From GCA-002282575 sp964519885 (GTDB taxonomy: Bacteria; Pseudomonadota; Gammaproteobacteria; Thiomicrospirales; Thiomicrospiraceae): DNA of 64,000 bases. Shown piece after piece: positions 16,815 to 25,800 of this stretch. Where the stretch lies: the NCBI GenBank assembly GCA_964519885.1, contig CAZFLX010000001.1, positions 1 through 64,000 on the forward strand. Direction: 5' to 3'. Under the pieces are notes generated by a model. That model was not told where the DNA came from, ran no database searches, and was given only the letters and a program-made list of their open reading frames with translations. The first letter of the stretch is position 1; each line of letters starts with the position of its first letter. Position numbers and translations under genes: made by a program.

Positions 16815-17021
16815 TTAAAAGCCGAACTGGTGAAACACCCGCAATTGCTGGCGGTGCAGCCGTTCGGTGAGTTGGTCTTGGCCCTGGGAAGCCGTCTCGG
16901 CCTGCGCAGCCACATCCGCATCGATGCGGGTGATGGCTTCGCGCAGGTTAAGGACGTCTTCAGAGAGCAGGTGCTCGGGATGCGGCAAGGGGTAGCCGCG
17001 CGGAGTGCGCTCGGGGGTCAT
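16815..17021 (-). CDS. Small phage tail-region protein
   Basis: 68 residues. It starts MTPERTPRGYPLPHPEHLLS then a helical region (EDVLNLREAITRIDADV), a start typical of small proteins upstream of phage fibre genes in P2/Mu-like prophages. Function unknown; position and compact spacing support that it is real. Confidence 0.5.
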   Translation of the reverse strand: MTPERTPRGYPLPHPEHLLSEDVLNLREAITRIDADVAAQAETASQGQDQLTERLHRQQLRVFHQFGF

Positions 17022-17033
17022 CGCTCACCCCCA

Positions 17034-17501
17034 TCAGGTCACGATCACGCGCAGATTGCGCACGAAGGGCCGGTGCTGTGGATTGCCGGACAGGGCCAGC
17101 TTCACGCGCGTGGTGCGGTCGGCACCGACACCGAAGAGACTGGTTGCCTTGTAGGAGCGCTCGACCCAGCCGTTGCCGTCCGCCACCGAGAATCCGAACT
17201 GCTGGCCATCTTTGCCTTCGGTCTTGAGGATGAATCCGGCCATGCGCAGCCAGCGCACGGCCAGGTCCTCCAGCACATGACCGACCTCGAACACCCGCAG
17301 GATGCGGCCGGAGAAACCACGGCCGGGATCGACCGGCGCACCGGCGTACTCGTACTGCAGCGCCCGTTCGCAGGCCACGCCCAGTCGGGAGGCACCGAGG
17401 TAGTCACGCGGGATCTGCCCGGCGCGCTCAACATCCAGCGCGGCATCGATGAAGCCCGTCACCCGCTCGTGGAAGGCGGGGCGATGATTGAAGTCCAGCA
17501 T
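17034..17501 (-). pseudogene. Chimeric ORF: truncated PD-(D/E)XK-type nuclease joined to a phage tail protein end
   Basis: About 155 residues. The first 105 (YLGASRLGVACERALQYEYA, then FEVGHVLEDLAVRWLRMAGF) match the N-terminus of phage exonucleases of the RecB/Cas4-like PD-(D/E)XK class. The match stops just before the G-H-x-D-G catalytic stretch. From about residue 112 the text becomes WVERSYKATSLFGVGADRTT and RPFVRNLRVIVT, which looks like the end of a tail or fibre-region structural protein. A deletion that removed capsid, terminase and baseplate genes could have made this fusion. Nuclease activity is not expected. Confidence 0.55.
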
Positions 17502-18364
17502 CACTTCGCCCTCCCACGCTGAGTGCCTTTGGTGGGCACCGGCGCCCCGGTCTCCCAGGGCAGGTCGTCCTCCAGATCCGCGAAGGGATTGGCGGGATCG
17601 AAGGCCGGTGCCGGGGTGGGCTCCAACTTCGCCACCGGCTGTGGTGCCTGCGTCTCATAGGACTCGATGCCGCGCACCGGCGGGTATTTCGCCTGCTGGT
17701 GATGAGCTGCCATGGCCTCCGTCCAGCCGGTGACGATGGCCTCGATCACCTTCAGTGCTTCCGCTTCGCTGTAGTGACCCAGGGGTTTGTCAAAGCCGAT
17801 CTCGCCGGCGGCCTCACCGAAGAACTTCAGGCAGGCGCGCATCGCCGCGCGCTCGAATTCGGTCGGATCAACCATGAGCACGTCCTCCTGCCGAGGGTCG
17901 GTTCTGAGCCACTGCCCGTAGAGCGCGTGAAACGCGTCCTGGCATTTGCGGCTGCAGAAGACCCAATCCATCGGATACCGGCGGGGTTGTCCCACCTTGA
18001 AGCGGTTGTCGCTGTGGCCGAGGCCACGGGCCTGCCGACGGCAAGCCCAACATTGCCCTCCCTCCAGCGCACCGATGAAGAGGGTCATCTGCAGCGGCTG
18101 GCTGCCAAAGGCCGTGGTCTGGCCCGAGGGCAGGCGGATGCTGCAGGCGTTTTCCTGCAGAACCTCCGCTGCACCGGGGGCGACATCCGACAGCAGCGTC
18201 TTGAGCTGGCTGCCCCGGCGCGATTCGTGCAGACCGATGGCAGTGGCCAGTTGGCGCTGGACATAACCTCGGGTGCCGTCTTCCAGCACCACGGCTTCCA
18301 CCGCCAGATCACCGAAGCGCACCACGCCGTAATGGCTTGTTGTGAGAATAGGTGTGCTCATCAT
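17501..18364 (-). CDS. Phage protein with a cysteine zinc-binding motif (DUF6511-like), unknown function
   Basis: About 287 residues from the double ATG at 18364/18361, with GGAGGG 7 bases upstream. The N-terminal 70 residues (HYGVVRFGDLAVEAVVLEDG, RGYVQRQLATAIG) resemble a BRO/P63C-type phage antirepressor. The middle has CWAC and, about 40 residues on, CSRKC: four cysteines able to bind zinc. The C-terminal part holds a helical segment and a proline-rich tail. It belongs to the early or replication module of a phage and is out of place beside tail genes. The family assignment is tentative. Confidence 0.55.
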   Translation of the reverse strand: MMSTPILTTSHYGVVRFGDLAVEAVVLEDGTRGYVQRQLATAIGLHESRRGSQLKTLLSDVAPGAAEVLQENACSIRLPSGQTTAFGSQPLQMTLFIGALEGGQCWACRRQARGLGHSDNRFKVGQPRRYPMDWVFCSRKCQDAFHALYGQWLRTDPRQEDVLMVDPTEFERAAMRACLKFFGEAAGEIGFDKPLGHYSEAEALKVIEAIVTGWTEAMAAHHQQAKYPPVRGIESYETQAPQPVAKLEPTPAPAFDPANPFADLEDDLPWETGAPVPTKGTQRGRAK

Positions 18365-18378
18365 CGTCACGCCCTCCC

Positions 18379-18571
18379 TCACTGCGCCCAGGCGGGCTTG
18401 CCGCTGGGGACGGTGGATTGAGCAGGACGTGCAGCAGCGGCCGGCGGGGTGTAGCTCGGCGCTACGACGGCTGCCGGTGCGCCCGACTGGCCGCCACCCG
18501 GATTGCTCTTCGGTGCAACGGCAGCGATCCGCTATCGAGGACGGGTTGGGGGGTGAGAGTGGTTTTGCTCA
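18379..18571 (-). pseudogene. Remnant of a phage early-module gene
   Basis: From ATG 18571 (AGGAG upstream) the frame reads MSKTTLTPQPVLDSGSLPLH and stops early. In a second frame the text reads AAVAPKSNPGGGQSGAPAAV up to GKPAWAQ and TGA at 18379, a proline/alanine-rich C-terminus typical of a larger phage protein. The start and the end of one gene thus survive with most of the middle lost and the frame broken. It marks the right limit of the GC-rich DNA. Confidence 0.55.
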
Positions 18572-19001
18572 TTTTTAGATACTCCTGTGTTGTTGGAGTA
18601 CCCTATTATTCGCATGAGATGTCAGACAATCTGCTGCCTTATGTCAGACGGATATCAGACGGCAACGAATAATCAATGAGTTACAAAAACTGGGAACAAT
18701 AAAAAAGCCGCACTCTGGCGCAGTTAATTCGAATTGCATTAATATCGACCCTTGCACAACCCTGTCCCGACAAAGTGAACAGAGGCAAACCTTGACCGCA
18801 ATGATACGTTGCTGGATGCGGCTAATCACGTGTCTAAGTAGTGCCTTTGGCGAATGTTATGCTGAACCATATTGAAGCTGTGCCATTGGTGAATGTGTTG
18901 GCGGCTTAAAACTGTTGACAGAGACGTATTTAATCATTAACATAATCTCACAACTCTCCCCTTGACCGTCTAGTTTAGCTAGTTCGCTCTTGGGGCGACA
19001 G
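18572..19001. other. Gene-poor boundary region of the GC-rich element
   Basis: No convincing gene. Base composition drops sharply here. At 18,603-18,672 there is a cluster of short repeats: ATTATTCG and its complement CGAATAAT about 55 bases apart, and between them two copies of ATGTCAGAC and one ATATCAGAC. This could be a recombination or transposon end. At 18,841-18,909 a short open frame (VPLANVMLNHIEAVPLVNVL then TAA) looks like a gene tail without a start. Confidence 0.4.
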
Positions 19002-19020
19002 GCCACCTTCGGGTGGCTTT
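19002..19020 (+). terminator. Hairpin with UUCG loop, terminator-like
   Basis: GCCACC-TTCG-GGTGGC followed by TTTG. A 6-bp stem with an exceptionally stable UUCG loop and a short T-run. It lies 22 bases before the NYN gene start, so it probably ends an upstream transcript. Confidence 0.5.
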
Positions 19021-19041
19021 GTCACTTATATGGGATAGAAA

Positions 19042-19701
19042 ATGCCTTTAAAAACGATCGTCTACATCGACGGATACAATCTTTACTACGGTGTATTGCG
19101 TCGCACTCCATACAAGTGGCTTGATGTCGTTAAACTCTTCACTGAAAACCTTCTAGACCAAGAACATTCAAACATCATTGAAGTTCGATATTACACCGCC
19201 CCAATTCTAGAAGCCATGTGTGACGATGCTGAATCGCCGAGTCGTCAGCGCAAATATTTGCAAGCTTTAACCAAATTACACACGAAAAAGCTTCAAATTA
19301 TTCAAGGTAAGCTCCAAGCATCTCAACCCAAAAAACGCCCAGTAACGCCTATTGACGGTTATGAGTTAGTTAAAGTACATGATTTTGAAGAAAAGAAAAC
19401 AGATGTAAGCATTGCTGTCGATATGCTCTCAGACGTTTGGACGGGGCGTTGTGAGCAAATTGTCTTATGCACCAATGACACAGACCAAGAACCTGCACTT
19501 GCTAAAATTAAAGAACATCACCCACATATCCGACTTGGTTTGGTAGCTCCTATTCTCTTACAAGATAATCGTTACATATCTAAAGGCTTACTGAAATATA
19601 CTGATTGGCATAAATCAATCTCACCGGTACATTTAGCCAACTCGCAGTTACCCGATAAAATACCGCATACCTCTATTCGCAAACCCGATGCTTGGTATTA
19701 A
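19042..19701 (+). CDS. NYN-domain (PIN-like) putative ribonuclease
   Basis: 219 residues. The NYN/DUF88 pattern is clear: D10 in YIDGYNLYY, N13, then D121/D127 in TDVSIAVDML and N145-D146-x-D148 in CTNDTDQE, the metal-binding acidic set of PIN-like nucleases. NYN proteins are thought to process or cut RNA. Stand-alone gene between a terminator and a patch of short ORFs; the composition matches the chromosomal part and not the prophage. Intact length. The biological role is unknown. Confidence 0.85.
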   Translation: MPLKTIVYIDGYNLYYGVLRRTPYKWLDVVKLFTENLLDQEHSNIIEVRYYTAPILEAMCDDAESPSRQRKYLQALTKLHTKKLQIIQGKLQASQPKKRPVTPIDGYELVKVHDFEEKKTDVSIAVDMLSDVWTGRCEQIVLCTNDTDQEPALAKIKEHHPHIRLGLVAPILLQDNRYISKGLLKYTDWHKSISPVHLANSQLPDKIPHTSIRKPDAWY

Positions 19702-19762
19702 ACAAGTAACTGCCAAGAACCCCGTTTCACGCCGAGCGCTAAATCCAAATAAACCCCTTTAA

Positions 19763-19924
19763 TTAATTTCCATGTTTCTGAACGAAATGCAAACAGTCTA
19801 CTGATTCAAAGGTGGTTTTGTATTTGCCACTGTCAGCAGTGACAAGGAAGCTGATAAGCGCTTCTAGCGGTGCTGTTTCAAGAAGTTGATGTAAAGATAC
19901 GCCGTTTTTAAATGTTTTTGCCAT
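19763..19924 (-). CDS. Small protein, 53 residues, unknown
   Basis: ATG 19924 to TAA 19763: MAKTFKNGVSLHQLLETAPL and on to CLHFVQKHGN. One helical middle section. A palindrome-like site (19940-19953) lies 16 bases upstream, the position of an operator. It could be a small regulator or antitoxin, or the tail of a lost mobile gene. I recognise no family. Confidence 0.4.
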   Translation of the reverse strand: MAKTFKNGVSLHQLLETAPLEALISFLVTADSGKYKTTFESVDCLHFVQKHGN

Positions 19925-19939
19925 GACAACCACCTACAT

Positions 19940-19953
19940 AGAACGTTCGTTCT
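19940..19953. promoter_or_regulatory. Palindrome AGAACG-N2-CGTTCT upstream of the 53-residue ORF
   Basis: A 6+2+6 inverted repeat that also contains GAAC-N4-GTTC, the spacing of LexA boxes in Gram-positive bacteria. Gammaproteobacterial LexA uses a different consensus (CTGT-N8-ACAG), so a local repressor is more likely. Assigned by symmetry and position only. Confidence 0.35.
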
Positions 19954-20086
19954 ATTCTATCAAAAAATAGGAATCGTGGTAAAATCGGGTGAAAATAATT
20001 GCGTAATGTTGCGTTATTGAGGATGTGCCAATTGGCGCTCACTGCCGCCGAAACCGATCCGCCACCCACGTTTTGAGACAGGTAAA

Positions 20087-20797
20087 TTACAAAGGCAATT
20101 GATTAGGTAACAACAAATGCAATCCATGTCTATTACCAGCATGGCTATCAAAACATCCTTCGATTATCGAATAAAACTGATCATCATCTTTCTCAAACTT
20201 TCTAAAAATAGCATACGCAACCAAATCGGCCAACTGAATAAGTCTTGAAGCTTGAGAATCTAAGAACATGGGAACCTCAGTAAAGTTCTGAAGCTTACCC
20301 CAAGTATGTCCGTCGTATTTAAATGTTCTAGCCAAATTCTGAATCGTTTTTTCCGTAGACGACTTATCAAAAATCGCCAATCCACGCTGGGTATCTCCTT
20401 GCTGATGCAATCGTTTAAGGTACATATCAAAGCGTGACGCTATTTGTTCGAAACAACTAAAAATTGGATCATCTGCCTGCATCATACTTCGTTCTACAAC
20501 GGAGGCAAAAATACGGATTCTTCCTTGCCGTTGAGCCAAAACTGACAAGGCATCTTCCATTGCACGAATACGCAATTCCAGTGGAATGGATTTCCAGAAC
20601 CCCCTTCCAGAGCGCATTGGCGAGCCATGCAATTCCACAGCATAAGGATCGATGGGATTAAAGCGCGCCGCAATCTTATTTAGCTCTTGCTCAACCCAGT
20701 GTGTTTCTCGCTCGAATATGCTTATACCCGATAAAACAAAATAGCTTAAATTTGGATCAGTAGGTGTACCTGACTCGTCAACATATAAAAGATGCAT
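20087..20797 (-). CDS. DUF3800 protein (RNase H-like fold)
   Basis: 236 residues. The family mark YVDESG is at residues 5-10 and a second acidic region follows (QASRLIQLADLVAYAIFRKF near the C-terminus with D in QLADLVAY). DUF3800 proteins are predicted RNase H-like nucleases, common in mobile islands and defence contexts, with no settled function. Full length. Its promoter must lie in the short space after the hairpin at 20,827-20,842 or within it. Confidence 0.8.
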   Translation of the reverse strand: MHLLYVDESGTPTDPNLSYFVLSGISIFERETHWVEQELNKIAARFNPIDPYAVELHGSPMRSGRGFWKSIPLELRIRAMEDALSVLAQRQGRIRIFASVVERSMMQADDPIFSCFEQIASRFDMYLKRLHQQGDTQRGLAIFDKSSTEKTIQNLARTFKYDGHTWGKLQNFTEVPMFLDSQASRLIQLADLVAYAIFRKFEKDDDQFYSIIEGCFDSHAGNRHGLHLLLPNQLPL

Positions 20798-20821
20798 ATA
20801 AAAGTGCCAAGGCTAAGTACG

Positions 20822-20842
20822 AAAAAGCCACGCGAGCGTGGC
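20822..20842 (-). terminator. Intrinsic terminator upstream of the DUF3800 gene
   Basis: GCCACGC-GA-GCGTGGC (20827-20842), a 7-bp perfect stem; on the minus strand it is followed by TTTTT. It would stop transcription coming from the transposase side, only 25 bases before the DUF3800 start. Confidence 0.65.
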
Positions 20843-21020
20843 ATATTTAATTCGGTAAGCCAGCAAAGAATTAATCTTTACGTACCGCAAAGGGCAGCAC
20901 TACTGACTAGGATTAAATTATTAAACAAAACCGAACCAAATGCAAGCACCAACTAGCAAAACTTGCCCCCTCACCCTCTTTCCCTGTAACATTCCCGCCT
21001 TTTGTGCAACAGGTAAGCTT

Positions 21021-22127
21021 ATGGAATATTTGGCAGGGTTACTGCTGTCCTTTGCAGGCGGTTATTTTTTGGCGCGCTGGCAGAATAAACGGTGGCGACA
21101 CGATCGTTTGGCTGCTTTGCAACGCAAGTATCAACTAATCGCAGCGGTTATTGAAAACAAAGGATTGAGGCATAACAAGAAAAGACCTTCGTTAACACCT
21201 TGGTATAAATGGCTGCTTGGGCTGTTTTATCAAATTTCACCCAGGCTAACGGCTTACACGTTGTTTAGACCTGAAACACTAATTGGCTGGCATCGAAAGT
21301 ACTTTTGTAGTTATTGGTGGTTAATTTCAAAAACAGAAAAGTCTCGTTTACCTGGCAGGCCTAGCATTCCAGATGCGATAGTTCAGATTGTTTTGGATAT
21401 TAGCGAGGAAAACCCTTCTTATGGCGCAGAACGTATTGCGCGCATTATCAACAAGCAGTTAGATACGCCTATTTCAGAATCCACTGTGCGCAACATTTTA
21501 AACGGTCAGCAGCCAAAGAAAAAACCCACCAAGCCTGGCGAACAAAGCTGGAAAACCTTTTTGAAAAATCATCGCGAAATATTGGCATCAATGGATTTTA
21601 AGGTGACGCATACCCTGCGCTTAAGACCCTTATTTATTTTGAGTGTGCTCAGTCACGACAAACGAAGGTTGATTCATTGTCGCGCCACTTACAACCCTAC
21701 ATCGGCTTGGGTTGCTCAACAAATGCGCGAAGCATTTCCTTTTGATGAAGCACCGCAAAAAATGATCATGGACCACGATAGTATTTTTCTACCCGTTGTA
21801 AAAAACACGCTACCCGCAATGGGCATTGGTGTAATTAGAACTGCAATAAAATGTCCTTGGCAAAACGGCACCATTGAGCGGTTCAATAAAACCTTAAAAG
21901 ATGAGCTGTTAAACCACATCATCCCGATCGATGATGTTCACCTCAATCGGTTATTGGCTGAGTTTAAGGAGTTTTACAATACTGCACGACCGCACCAAGC
22001 CAATAAAGGGTTAGCACCCGAGCAGTGTGAAGCGAGTAACGAAGCCTACCCTATTACAGATGCAAGCAAAATAACCTCGGTTGAATGGCTGGCTGGATTG
22101 CATCATAGCTATCGACGAGCGGCTTAA
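21021..22127 (+). CDS. DDE integrase/transposase (rve-type core)
   Basis: 368 residues from ATG 21021 (AGG upstream); an in-frame ATG at 20940 gives 27 extra residues with no ribosome site. After a hydrophobic N-terminal segment (MEYLAGLLLSFAGGYFLARW, unusual for a transposase) comes a helix-turn-helix region (YGAERIARIINKQLDTPISE) and an rve core: D in ASMDFKV, D in MDHDSIF and E in TIERFNKTLKDE, then YNTARPHQ. These are the DDE residues for DNA strand transfer. No paired terminal inverted repeats were found, so I do not call a complete insertion sequence. Confidence 0.75.
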   Translation: MEYLAGLLLSFAGGYFLARWQNKRWRHDRLAALQRKYQLIAAVIENKGLRHNKKRPSLTPWYKWLLGLFYQISPRLTAYTLFRPETLIGWHRKYFCSYWWLISKTEKSRLPGRPSIPDAIVQIVLDISEENPSYGAERIARIINKQLDTPISESTVRNILNGQQPKKKPTKPGEQSWKTFLKNHREILASMDFKVTHTLRLRPLFILSVLSHDKRRLIHCRATYNPTSAWVAQQMREAFPFDEAPQKMIMDHDSIFLPVVKNTLPAMGIGVIRTAIKCPWQNGTIERFNKTLKDELLNHIIPIDDVHLNRLLAEFKEFYNTARPHQANKGLAPEQCEASNEAYPITDASKITSVEWLAGLHHSYRRAA

Positions 22128-22277
22128 AACTTAACGTTCAAATAAAGCCAAAATGGGATTCGGTAACACAGCCGAGCATTTACTGTTTTTGTCTATCAGG
22201 ATTTTAGACGTTTTCCAACGAGATAGACGCCAAATCCATCAATGTTGTTAGAAAAACGAAGACCGAAAATGAAAAAA

Positions 22278-22300
22278 GCCTGCGATTGCAGGCAGATTTT
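22278..22300 (+). terminator. Terminator hairpin downstream of the transposase gene
   Basis: GCCTGC (22278-22283) and GCAGGC (22288-22293) around GATT, with an A-run before and AGATTTTT after, so it can act in both directions. Confidence 0.6.
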
Positions 22301-22770
22301 TCGACTTTACGAGAACAAATCTTGGCTGAAACCAATTTTTGCACCCCGCAGCCAATTTCTTCCAAAGCTTGGTCACTTGTGAGGCAACCAAATTAGAAAG
22401 TCTTGCCGTGGAAGCAATAAGCCACACGACAAGACCGATTGAGCATAAAGCCCTTACTAAAGTAAATTGAGCCTAAGCCCTATTTTAATGAGCATTTCTA
22501 CCCTTAACGCCTCGAAAGGCAATAACACCTAAGTGCTATAAATGTAATTGTAGTGACAGAAATATGTGGAAAAATTTTAATTAGCGCGAAAATGCGTGAA
22601 GTGAAATTTAAAATGGTTTGGGGAATGGGTTTAGACTGTTAGCGACTGACCGCCACCAGCTAAAGCTCGTGGCTATGCTGTGGGGGGATTGCCCAGTCCT
22701 GCGGACACGGCAAGGAAAATACCGTACTACCTTCAAAACAAAATTTGCAATAAAAGCATAAGGCAGAACT
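22301..22770. other. Non-coding stretch without a recognised gene
   Basis: No credible gene on either strand. At 22,653-22,672 CCACCAGCT-AA-AGCTCGTGG forms a 9-bp hairpin with one mismatch, reminiscent of the subterminal hairpins of IS200/IS605 elements. No transposase remnant accompanies it, so this is only a hint of an old insertion. Confidence 0.35.
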
Positions 22771-22781
22771 GAGAAAAGAAA

Positions 22782-22807
22782 AACCCCCACCATTGCTGAT
22801 GAGGGTT
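22782..22807 (-). terminator. Terminator of the S-layer gene
   Basis: AACCCCCA (22782-22789) pairs with TGAGGGTT (22800-22807) with one G-U pair; on the minus strand it is followed by a T-rich run. It lies about 90 bases after the stop of the large S-layer-like gene. Confidence 0.65.
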
Positions 22808-22897
22808 AGTCTCTCTTCCCTTAATTTGCATTAGGGGAAGGCATGAGGGTAGATCAAGAACATTATCATTAGGTAATGTTCAAAATCAAAGGCTAAA

Positions 22898-25800
22898 TTA
22901 CGCCAATACGAAGCTGTGACCAGAAATGGTTACTGTATCGAAAGAGGTATTAGTTGTGTCAACACCTACCAATTTCACCAGAACATCACCTGCACCAACG
23001 CCATCAGTACCATCAGAGATGAATGCATATGCATCAGCACCGTCTTGGAATACTGCCATTTGACCAGCTGCTTGAGTGCCAGTTTGGATGGCTGCTTCGA
23101 CAGCTGTAATTTTCTTAGCTAATGTAGAATCATCAGCATGGAAAGTAGCAATACCCGCAGCAGTTACTTTAGCAACACCTGAAGTAGCTGTAGCGTTTTG
23201 AACGATGGTTAGCGTATTCGTTGCGAAAGTAATCACATCAGAATTAGTAGCAAAGTCAGTGATTGTATCGAACTTAGTATCTGAAGGAGCAGCACCAGCA
23301 TTACCGTTACTGAATACAAACGTATCAGTATCTGCACCACCTGTCAATGTATCCATTGCTGATGTACCAGCAGTTCCAGCAGTTACTTGAGTACCCGAAA
23401 CAGCTGTGCTGTTAGTACCAGTTGTATTGATCACCAAAGTTGCTGTGGAGGTAGTAGCTGAACCAGCATTGTTACCATCAACCAGGTAAGTAACTTTTAC
23501 AACACCAGTGTCGATAGCTGCACTGACAAGATTTTTTAAAGCGGCACTACCATTAATAGCAGTTACAATATCTGACTCAGTAGTTGCAGCGTCTGTATTG
23601 TAAGCAACCGTTAATGTTGTACCCAAGATCGTGATAAGAGCATTACCCGCACCTGCTGTTGTAACATCATAGGTTTCAACACGCTTAACACCACCATTAT
23701 CAGCATAGATTACGTCAGTACCAGCACCACCATTGATGGTGTCTGAACCGTCATTACCAGTGATTACGTCATTACCTGCACCACCGTTCAAAGTATCGCC
23801 GTTGGCAGTACCTTTAATCGTATCTGCAATAGATGAACCTGTAACAGTTACTGCAGTATTACTTGTATAGGCAGAAGTGCTTAAACCATTTGATACGTCA
23901 ACAGTAAAACCGCTAAGGTTGTTAATGGTCAGCGATGACAAATCAATTGTGCTTGTATCAAAGTTTGACGCAGCTGTACCAAATGTGAAGGTGTTAGCAC
24001 CTGACATAATGTACGATTTGCCAGAAATTTGCGAAGCCTTAGCAGATGTAACAGCACCAGAAGTAGCTAACTCTTCAACATTGCTCATTTCCAAAGCTGT
24101 AATGTCACCAACAAGTGTTACTTTGTCATAACCCAAGCCACCGTCGATAGCTGCTTTAGCTGCTGTAAGCATGGTGATGTTATCATTACCAGCACCTGTT
24201 GAAATAGTTGCTTTAGTACCGATAGCCGCAGTTGAGCTGATTGTATCAGCACCTGAACCTGTAGTTACAGTTGCGATATCATCAGTGTTGTCATAAACAA
24301 CTGTCACAGCACCAGTCATTGCAGAGGCGTCAAGTGACTTCATTGTAGAAGTCGTAGCTAATTTCAATTCTGCTGAACCAGTAGCAATAACAGCTGCTGT
24401 ACCCGTGATTAAATTGAGACCCGTTGCATCTTGAGCCTTATTGACAGTCAAGTTAACTGTATCGAAACCATCGTCTGTAGCACCAGAACCATCAATAGTA
24501 ACCGAACCACCATCAATATCATCAGCATCTAAAGAAAGGTTTAATGTACCTTTTAGGTATGTGGTTGCAACATTATCATTCGCATCAATTACTAAACCAG
24601 CAGCATTCACATCGGCAGACAATGAAACAGTGGCTTTATCATTGAATTCTAAAGTAGCGATACCGCCAGATGTCGCTGCAACATCAATTTTATCTACAGC
24701 TACTTTAGAAAGATTATAAGCAGTTCCCGATGTAGTTAGAGTCGTTAGCTTAACAGTTGAGACAGCTGTTGAAGCATCGGTAACAGTTTTTCCGTCAAAA
24801 GTTGTAGTATTAGAAGACAAAGTTAGGTCTTTTGAACCTGTGATGTTGGTGGTAGTGGCAACGTTAGTACCAGTAACCGTAACTGTAGAAGCTTCTGTTG
24901 CAGAGATATTAATAGTCTCAACAGCGTTGGCGGCACCAGCTACCAAATTAGCCGTTTTACCTACCGTTACTGTAGCTGTATCTGCTGTAGCATCACCATC
25001 ACCATCAATATTTACTGTTGCGCCTTCTTTTGAAACGGTAACATTAATCGTTTCAGCAATTGCTGTGGCTGTAGCTGTGCTCGCTCCGCCTTTAATAGTC
25101 ATAGAACCTTTAGCACCAGCAGTAGAGGTTATTACAGTTGCAGCTGAACCCGCATCAACAACAACAGTAGAACCAGCAGTGATAGCGTTTACAGTTAATG
25201 TACCAGTTACGCCTGTACCACCTTTAACAGTGATTGAACCAACAGTACCGTTAACGGTTGCATCGCCGTTAGCACCAGCTTGAAGTTGATTAACCGTTAG
25301 AGTACCAGATTTGATACCACCCGCGTTAACAGTTGCAGTACCGAAAGATGTTTCGTTAACAGTAACATTTTCAATGTTAACAATTGTAGCAGCAGAAGTG
25401 TCTGTTGAACCGTCAGTATTCGCCACAGTTAGTGTGTCGTTATCGGTTGTAGAAGCGTCGATGATTAGGTCTGCACCAAGCGTACCCGCTGCGCCTGTTA
25501 CAGTGTCATTACCCGAAGTTAGATTGAAGTTGTCCACACCAGTAGTGAGCGTGAAAGTTTGGCCAGGAACTTGAACTGGGCTTGGAGTCACTTGTTCAGC
25601 AGCAGGAACAGGAGTTACAGTTACACCAGTCTCGTTAACACCATAAGTCATGAAGTGAGAAACTGGGCTTAAGTTACCTGCTTTAAATGCCGCCTTAACT
25701 GCATCAACAGTCAAACCAGATTGAGTCGCTTTAGTTGCAAGATAAGCACTAACACTGAAGCTATTTGAAGGATTAACACCCTCATACCAACCGTATTTTT

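Noticed and set aside
16620..17522. Plus-strand open frame opposite the fibre-region genes
   Set aside because: Crosses several real minus-strand genes with tight spacing; no motif.
6633..18364. Functional R-type tailocin
   Set aside because: Tails without capsid genes fit a tailocin, but baseplate genes are absent and five tail genes are broken.
20940..22127. Complete insertion sequence around the DDE transposase
   Set aside because: No matching terminal inverted repeats or target duplication found on either side.
24840..25574. Antisense hydrophobic frames opposite the S-layer gene
   Set aside because: Valine- and threonine-rich text is the expected antisense product of the Thr/Ala/Val repeats.
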